From Candidatus Krumholzibacteriota bacterium (GTDB lineage Bacteria; Krumholzibacteriota; Krumholzibacteriia; LZORAL124-64-63), in contig JAJRZA010000022.1 of assembly GCA_024275485.1 (NCBI GenBank), forward strand, positions 1 to 64,000: a stretch of DNA of 64,000 nucleotides. The letters are read 5' to 3'. Both the position numbers and the translations under genes were made by a program. Positions 58,908 through 64,000 of the stretch are shown piece by piece; the first letter of the stretch is position 1, and every line of letters starts with the position of its first letter. Under the pieces are notes generated by a model. The model did not search any database. It had not been told where the DNA came from and saw nothing but the letters and a program-made list of their open reading frames with translations.

Positions 58908-61616
58908 TTGAAGCTTATTATTGTCGAGTCCCCAGCCAAAGCGCGCACCATCACTCGTTTCCTGGGTGACCAATACGAGGTTTCGTCCAGCTATGGCCAT
59001 ATCCGTGATCTTCCCGGCAGTGCCGGTGAGATCCCCGCCAAGTTCAAGAAAGAGCCCTGGGCCCGACTGGGTGTGAATCCGGACAATAACTACGAGCCTA
59101 TCTATGTTGTCTCCCAGGACAGCAAAAAACAGGTTGCTGAACTCAAGAAATTGATGAAGAAGGCGGATGAAATCCTGCTGGCCACTGATGAGGACCGCGA
59201 AGGTGAGGCCATCAGTTGGCATCTCTTGGAAGTATTGCAACCCAAAGTTCCCGTGCAGCGCATTTCTTTCCATGAAATCACTAAAAGCGCTATTCAAGAA
59301 GCCCTGGATAATCCTAGGGATATCGACATGAAGTTGGTACGCGCGCAAGAGGGCCGCCGCATTCTGGATCGTCTCTTTGGTTACAGTCTATCACCGGTAT
59401 TGTGGAAAAAGGTCCGGACCAAGCTTTCGGCCGGCCGGGTGCAGAGCGTAGCAGTGCGTCTGGTTGTGGAAAAAGAAGAAGAACGTCAAGCCTTTCATGT
59501 GGCGAAATATTTCGATGTGGAGGCTTCGCTGGTTAGCAATGAGCTGCCTTTCATTGCTCGCCTGACGGAGGTCAATGGAACCAGATTGGCAGGCGGCAAG
59601 GATTTTGACCCTGATACCGGTCTGTTGAAAAATGCCGAGTCGAGATTTCACCTGCACGAAGATCTGGCTGCCATTCTGGCCAAGGATTCCAAAAACAATG
59701 TACCCTGGAAAGTCACCGGGATCTCCCGCAAGGAAACCACCCAGAGACCGTCGCCTCCCTTTACCACATCGACGCTTCAGCAGGCAGCCAGTGGTAGATT
59801 GCGCTTGTCTCCCCAGCGGGTCATGCGTGTGGCTCAGCGGCTTTATGAAGGTATTGCTCTGGCCGGTGGTGGGCGCGAGGGTCTCATCACCTACATGAGG
59901 ACCGACTCCCTGACGCTCAGTGAGAAAGCCCTGGCTGAAACAGAACACCTGATCCGGGATCAATACGGCCAGGATTTCACGGATGGTCCTCGTCGTTACA
60001 AAACCAAGAGCAAGAGTGCCCAGGAAGCTCACGAAGCCATTCGACCCACGGATGTAACGCGCACTCCCCAGATGATGGCATCCTCCCTGGACTCCGAGGA
60101 ATTGGGGGTCTACACCCTGATCTGGAATCGTGCAGTTGCCTCCCAGATGACCAACGCCAAGCTGGACAAAACCGCCATCGACATTGCCGTGTCCGTGGAA
60201 AACAAGAACCTGGTGTTCCGGTCCAATGGTTCGGTGGTTCGTTTCCCTGGTTTTCTTAAGGTCTACGGCGATCGTGGCAAGGATGCGCTGCTGCCGAACC
60301 TCAGTGAAGGTATGGAAATAGGTGGGACCGGTTCCGCAAATCCAACAGTAACCATCGACAAAGTCCAGCCCTTGATGCACGAAACACAACCGCCGGCCCG
60401 CTACACAGAGGCCTCCCTGATCAAAAAGCTGGAAGATGAAGGCATTGGCCGTCCGTCAACCTATGCCACGGTCATTTCCACCATTCAAACCCGTGACTAT
60501 GTGACCAAAAAAGGTGGCGCACTGATCCCCAGTTACATCGGCATCGCAGTGACTCATCTGCTGCGTGAGCATTTCAAGACCTATGTGGACACCAGTTTCA
60601 CTGCCCTGATGGAAAGGGAACTGGATCTCATCGCTGAAGGAAAATTCGATTGGATTGAATTTCTCGACCGTTTCTATCGGGGCAGCGAAGACAACCAGCG
60701 CGGGTTGGAAAAAGCCATCGAAGAAGAACTGCCAGAAATCAAATTCCCTCGCATCCTGGTGGGGACCGACCCCAAAACCGGCGGTGCCATCGTCCTGCGC
60801 ATTGGTCGCAATTATGTCTATGTGCAGGTTGAAGGGGATGAGGATCGCAGCGCCACCTTGCCCGTGGACCTGCTCATTGATGAGTTGAACCCCGAGAAGG
60901 CTCTTGAGTTGATCGTGGCCAGGGACAAAAGCAAGGAACCCATTGGGCAGCATCCCGAGACCGGCCAAAACATCTACGCACTGTCTGGTCCGTTCGGTCC
61001 CTACCTGCAGCTGGGGGAACAGGACGGCGACAAGAAGCCCAAACGCATCAGCATGGGCAAAGGCACCGATCGTAGCAAAGTGGATCTGGAATTCGCCCTG
61101 CGACTGTTGAGCCTGCCAAGGGACATCGGTATCGATCCGGAGACGGGGAAACCCGTGCGTGCGGGCCTGGGACGGTTTGGACCCTACGTGGAACTCAACA
61201 GGGTCTTTGTCAGTGTTGATTCTGTGGATACGCTCTTTACCATTGGCCTTGAAGAAGCCATGGAAAGGATCCGCAACAAAAACAAGAAAACCGTGCTCAA
61301 GGAAATCGGAAACCATCCTGAAACCGGCGAACCATTGCAGGTTTTGAAAGGGCGCTACGGTCCTTATATATCACACCAAAAAATCAACGCCACCATCGGC
61401 AAGGGACGCGATCCCGAGGATGTGACTTTGGCAGACGCCTTGGCTCTGCTGAAGGAAGCAGCTTCCCGCAAGGGAAAGAAAAAAACCACCCGGAAGAAGA
61501 AGGACAAAAAGAAAGCCACCAAGAAGAAGACCACCAAGAAGAAAGCTGCAAAGAAGAAAGTCACCAAAAAAAAGGTGGGCAAGAAGGCTGCGCCCGCCAA
61601 GGGGGAGACTCCCTAG
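58908..61616 (+). CDS. topA: DNA topoisomerase I with Lys-rich C-terminal tail
   Basis: 902 residues, TTG start with GGGAAGGA 8 nt upstream. Toprim domain starts KLIIVESPAKARTI; DREGEAISWHL holds the metal site; catalytic Tyr329 lies in LITYMRTDS. Instead of C-terminal zinc fingers there are topo_C repeats (TGKPVRAGLGRFGPYVEL; PLQVLKGRYGPYIS) and a tail of about 46 residues built from Lys, Thr and Ala (KKTTRKKKDKKKATKKK). Relaxes negative supercoils. Followed directly by trmFO with a 1-nt overlap. Confidence 0.97.
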   Translation: MKLIIVESPAKARTITRFLGDQYEVSSSYGHIRDLPGSAGEIPAKFKKEPWARLGVNPDNNYEPIYVVSQDSKKQVAELKKLMKKADEILLATDEDREGEAISWHLLEVLQPKVPVQRISFHEITKSAIQEALDNPRDIDMKLVRAQEGRRILDRLFGYSLSPVLWKKVRTKLSAGRVQSVAVRLVVEKEEERQAFHVAKYFDVEASLVSNELPFIARLTEVNGTRLAGGKDFDPDTGLLKNAESRFHLHEDLAAILAKDSKNNVPWKVTGISRKETTQRPSPPFTTSTLQQAASGRLRLSPQRVMRVAQRLYEGIALAGGGREGLITYMRTDSLTLSEKALAETEHLIRDQYGQDFTDGPRRYKTKSKSAQEAHEAIRPTDVTRTPQMMASSLDSEELGVYTLIWNRAVASQMTNAKLDKTAIDIAVSVENKNLVFRSNGSVVRFPGFLKVYGDRGKDALLPNLSEGMEIGGTGSANPTVTIDKVQPLMHETQPPARYTEASLIKKLEDEGIGRPSTYATVISTIQTRDYVTKKGGALIPSYIGIAVTHLLREHFKTYVDTSFTALMERELDLIAEGKFDWIEFLDRFYRGSEDNQRGLEKAIEEELPEIKFPRILVGTDPKTGGAIVLRIGRNYVYVQVEGDEDRSATLPVDLLIDELNPEKALELIVARDKSKEPIGQHPETGQNIYALSGPFGPYLQLGEQDGDKKPKRISMGKGTDRSKVDLEFALRLLSLPRDIGIDPETGKPVRAGLGRFGPYVELNRVFVSVDSVDTLFTIGLEEAMERIRNKNKKTVLKEIGNHPETGEPLQVLKGRYGPYISHQKINATIGKGRDPEDVTLADALALLKEAASRKGKKKTTRKKKDKKKATKKKTTKKKAAKKKVTKKKVGKKAAPAKGETP

Positions 61617-62941
61617 TGAAAGCGGCGGTCACTGTTGTCGGCGCCGGATTGGCCGGGTGTGAAGCGGCTTTGCAATTGGCACGCTGGGGATTGTCGGTTC
61701 GATTGCTGGAGATGCTACCGGAGCGTGCCACTGTCGTCCACCAGAGTGGTGATCTTGCCGAAATTGTCTGCAGCAATTCCCTGAAAAGCACCGTCTTGTC
61801 CACATCTTCCGGCTTGTTAAAAAAGGAACTGGATCTCTTGGGTTGCCGACTTCTGCATTGCGCCCGTGCGGCTGCCGTGCCCGCCGGGACGGCATTGGCC
61901 GTGGACAAACAGGAATTCAGCCGTCTGGTGCGGCGGGAAATTGAACAGGAGCGGCTGATCAACCTTGAAGTGGCCCATCTCGGTGAACTTCCCTACTTGG
62001 AAAACCACCATTACCTGCTGGCCACCGGGCCTTTGACCTCGGATGAGTTGGTGGAGGAATTGGGACGTCTGACTGGTCGTCCCGCTTTGCATTTCTTTGA
62101 CGCCATCGCACCTACCGTCACAGCCGCCAGCCTGGATACTGAAATTCTCTTCCGGGCCGCCCGTTATGACAAGGGCGACCGTGACTATTGGAATTCTCCC
62201 CTGAATGAAGAGCAATACGATACCCTTCACCATGATCTCATCTCGTCCGAGAAAGCTGATGTGCATGAGTTTGATCGTGCCGATCTCTTTGACGGATGCC
62301 AACCCATTGAGGAAATTGCCGCCAGTGGTCCCAAATCCATGGCTTTTGGGCCTTTGCGGCCTGTGGGATTGCAAAATCCCCACACCGGGAAGCGACCCCA
62401 TGCCGTGATTCAGTTGCGGCAGGAAAATCTTGAGGGGACTTTGTTCGGACTGGTTGGTTTCCAGACAAGGTTGAAGTTTGGTGAGCAGAAAAGGGTCTTT
62501 CGCAAGATTCCCGGCTTGGCCAAGGCAGAATTTGTGCGCTTCGGTCAAATGCATCGTAATTTTTATCTGGATACACCTCGCTGCCTGCGAAGAGACTTTT
62601 GTCTGACCGGTAGACAGGATATTTTTGTGGCCGGCCAGATGACGGGCGTCGAGGGTTATGTTGAAAGCATCGCTTCGGGTTTGTTCAGTGCCTTCAAACT
62701 GGCCGCCCGGGAGACATCGTGCACCTTGTCGCCTTTGCCGGCTGAAACCCTGATGGGTGGCCTGCTCAGTCGTTTCCTTTTCGACAGAACCAGTGCTGAT
62801 TTCTCCCCCATGAATGCCAATTTCGGACTTTTGCCTGATGTTGAACATAGAGTCCGCGGCAAGAAAGAGCGCAAGGAAGCCAAAGCCGAACGTGCAGTAG
62901 CAGCCCTGCAGGGTTGGATTCAAACCAATCCACTACCCTGA
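61616..62941 (+). CDS. trmFO: tRNA uridine-54 C5-methyltransferase (folate-dependent) TrmFO
   Basis: 441 residues, GTG start, GGGGGAG upstream. FAD-binding GxGxxG in VVGAGLAGCEAAL (7-19), then the TrmFO-specific CSNSLKS segment and the C-terminal ANFGLLPD. Catalyses m5U54 formation in the T-loop using methylene-tetrahydrofolate. Gene order topA-trmFO-xerC-hslV matches Bacillus topA-trmFO-codV-clpQ. Confidence 0.97.
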   Translation: MKAAVTVVGAGLAGCEAALQLARWGLSVRLLEMLPERATVVHQSGDLAEIVCSNSLKSTVLSTSSGLLKKELDLLGCRLLHCARAAAVPAGTALAVDKQEFSRLVRREIEQERLINLEVAHLGELPYLENHHYLLATGPLTSDELVEELGRLTGRPALHFFDAIAPTVTAASLDTEILFRAARYDKGDRDYWNSPLNEEQYDTLHHDLISSEKADVHEFDRADLFDGCQPIEEIAASGPKSMAFGPLRPVGLQNPHTGKRPHAVIQLRQENLEGTLFGLVGFQTRLKFGEQKRVFRKIPGLAKAEFVRFGQMHRNFYLDTPRCLRRDFCLTGRQDIFVAGQMTGVEGYVESIASGLFSAFKLAARETSCTLSPLPAETLMGGLLSRFLFDRTSADFSPMNANFGLLPDVEHRVRGKKERKEAKAERAVAALQGWIQTNPLP

Positions 62942-62956
62942 TTCCCCTGGGAGGAT

Positions 62957-63940
62957 GTGTTGTTCAAGCAAATCCTGGAGCCCTATCTCCAGCATCTGGA
63001 AATTGAACGGGGGATGAGTCCCCATACCATCGAAGCCTACGGCCGGGATGTTTCATTTTTCCTGGAAACCGCCTGCGCATTCGGTGTTCTGAAGCTGCCC
63101 TTGGATGCCGGCCAGCTGGCTAAACTGGAAGATCAAAGAGGTTTGTTGAGAGGACACCTTGCCCTCTTGCGGAAACTTGACCGGCAACGCTCCACACTCG
63201 ATCGGCACCTGGCGGCCATACGCTCTTATTACAAATTCCTGTTGGTCACCCATGTACTCGAGAAGGTGCCCGACAACCTGCGCACCGGCAAGGGTGGCCG
63301 TCGGAAGCACCTTCCCAGGGATCTGACCATAGAGATGACGGAACAAATGCTGGCACAACCGGACATCTCAACCCTGCGGGGCCTGCGTGATCGCGCAATT
63401 TTGGAAATGATTTATGGACTGGGACTGCGCCTAGCCGAGTTGGTGAGCCTGGACCTGGGCCGGATTGACTGGGTTTCGGGTCGGGTGCGGGTTCTCGGCA
63501 AAGGCAATCGAGAGAGGGTTCTGCCCCTGGCCGGATGCGCCAGAACCGCTCTGGGTGATTATCTTGAACTAAGCCTGGAGCAGGATATCCGCCAGCGTTT
63601 TACAACCGGCAGACTGTTCGATGACGAATTGAAACTGCCTGTTTTCGAAGGCCGCCGCGGGTATCGAATTGCGCACCGAACCGTGCAAAGCAGGGTGTCG
63701 GTTTATGCAGGGGAACTGGCGGGAGTCCGAGGCGTATCACCGCACACCCTGCGACATTGTTTTGCCACCCATCTGCTGGAAGGCGGGGCAGGTATTCGGG
63801 TGGTTCAGGAACTCCTGGGGCATCAAAACCTATCGACGACCCAAATCTACACACACTTGAGCAGGGGAAGGATCAAAGAGAGTTTTTTGAACGCCCATCC
63901 CCGGGCCAGAAGAAAAAATGAACGGGAGAAGAAGAAATGA
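62957..63940 (+). CDS. xerC: Tyrosine recombinase XerC
   Basis: 327 residues, GTG start behind GGGAGG (a TTG three bases later is possible). N-terminal SAM-like core-binding domain with MSPHTIEAYGRDVSFFL; catalytic domain has GLGLRLAELVSL (first Arg), the Lys region VRVLGKGNRERV, HTLRHCFATHLL (His, Arg), LLGHQNLSTTQIYTH (His, then the nucleophile Tyr). It resolves chromosome dimers at dif sites with XerD, or alone where it is the only recombinase. 4-nt overlap (ATGA) with hslV. Confidence 0.95.
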   Translation: MLFKQILEPYLQHLEIERGMSPHTIEAYGRDVSFFLETACAFGVLKLPLDAGQLAKLEDQRGLLRGHLALLRKLDRQRSTLDRHLAAIRSYYKFLLVTHVLEKVPDNLRTGKGGRRKHLPRDLTIEMTEQMLAQPDISTLRGLRDRAILEMIYGLGLRLAELVSLDLGRIDWVSGRVRVLGKGNRERVLPLAGCARTALGDYLELSLEQDIRQRFTTGRLFDDELKLPVFEGRRGYRIAHRTVQSRVSVYAGELAGVRGVSPHTLRHCFATHLLEGGAGIRVVQELLGHQNLSTTQIYTHLSRGRIKESFLNAHPRARRKNEREKKK

Positions 63941-64000
63941 AGGTACGCTCGACAACAGTCCTGGCAGTGTTGCGCAACGGCGTTGGAGCCATCGGCAGCG
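63937..64000 (+). CDS. hslV: HslV (ClpQ) peptidase, N-terminal fragment
   Basis: Only 21 residues are present before the right edge: ATG 63937 then MKVRSTTVLAVLRNGVGAIGS. This matches the HslV start, in which the propeptide is removed to expose the catalytic Thr (S|TTVLAV) and a conserved RNG follows. Overlaps the xerC stop. HslU is expected just outside the window. Confidence 0.85.
   Translation, partial: MKVRSTTVLAVLRNGVGAIGS

Noticed and set aside
61817-62923. Open frame of 368 codons on the minus strand opposite trmFO
   Set aside because: Antisense shadow of a certain gene with no recognisable motif.

Overview
The window is dominated by one large flagellar and motility locus (about positions 1-41,200), followed by a housekeeping and cell-envelope stretch (41,300-64,000). 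The organism looks like a diderm, polarly or laterally flagellated bacterium that relies heavily on sigma-54. Evidence is a lipoprotein-type MltD transglycosylase, a UPF0164/PorV-like beta-barrel protein, a secreted M6 peptidase ending in a FlgD-Ig-like tail, and a Lys-rich TopA tail. These traits fit candidate phyla around the FCB group (for example Krumholzibacteriota- or Eisenbacteria-like lineages); this placement is inference and was not tested. The conserved order topA-trmFO-xerC-hslV at the right edge is shared with many deep-branching bacteria and Firmicutes.

Layout: 1-1,318 two tandem flagellin genes on the minus strand, with a sigma-28 promoter and a terminator. 1,400-4,300 a GNAT acetyltransferase, a glycosyltransferase with an in-frame G10 tract, and a FlgM-like anti-sigma factor. 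4,438-8,198 a two-component pair (multi-domain kinase plus NtrC-type regulator). 8,553-18,500 a long operon: TPR-like secreted protein, FlgN-like coiled-coil protein, a small kinase and NtrC-type regulator (FlrB/FlrC-like), then flgBC-fliE-fliFGHIJ. 18,696-27,912 motE-like, fliK, flgD, flgE, flbD, motAB, fliLMNO. 28,163-34,658 fliPQR, flhB, flhA, a degenerate flhF and a small membrane protein. 34,737-36,568 fliA and two small unknown proteins. 36,645-38,456 two HDOD proteins. 38,580-40,094 a sigma-54 activator whose DNA-binding domain is cut off by one in-frame stop codon. 40,168 a UPF0164-like outer-membrane protein.

Right half: mltD (minus strand), a GGDEF diguanylate cyclase, comEC (broken by a frameshift at a T9 run), purC-purH, an M6 peptidase and an SLT transglycosylase, secA, smg, topA, trmFO, xerC and the start of hslV.

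How the genes work together: five sigma-54 type (GG-N10-GC) sites lie in intergenic gaps ahead of flgM, the 8,553 operon, motE, fliP and fliA, and three sigma-54 activators are encoded in the same locus. Sigma-54 would then drive basal body, export apparatus, hook, sigma-28 (FliA) and its anti-factor (FlgM), and sigma-28 would fire flagellin. The most unusual points are the nonsense-split activator, the FlhF with all four GTPase motifs degraded and no FlhG, the G10 tract in a flagellin-linked glycosyltransferase, and the frameshifted comEC. I saw no tRNA, rRNA, CRISPR array, insertion sequence or prophage.
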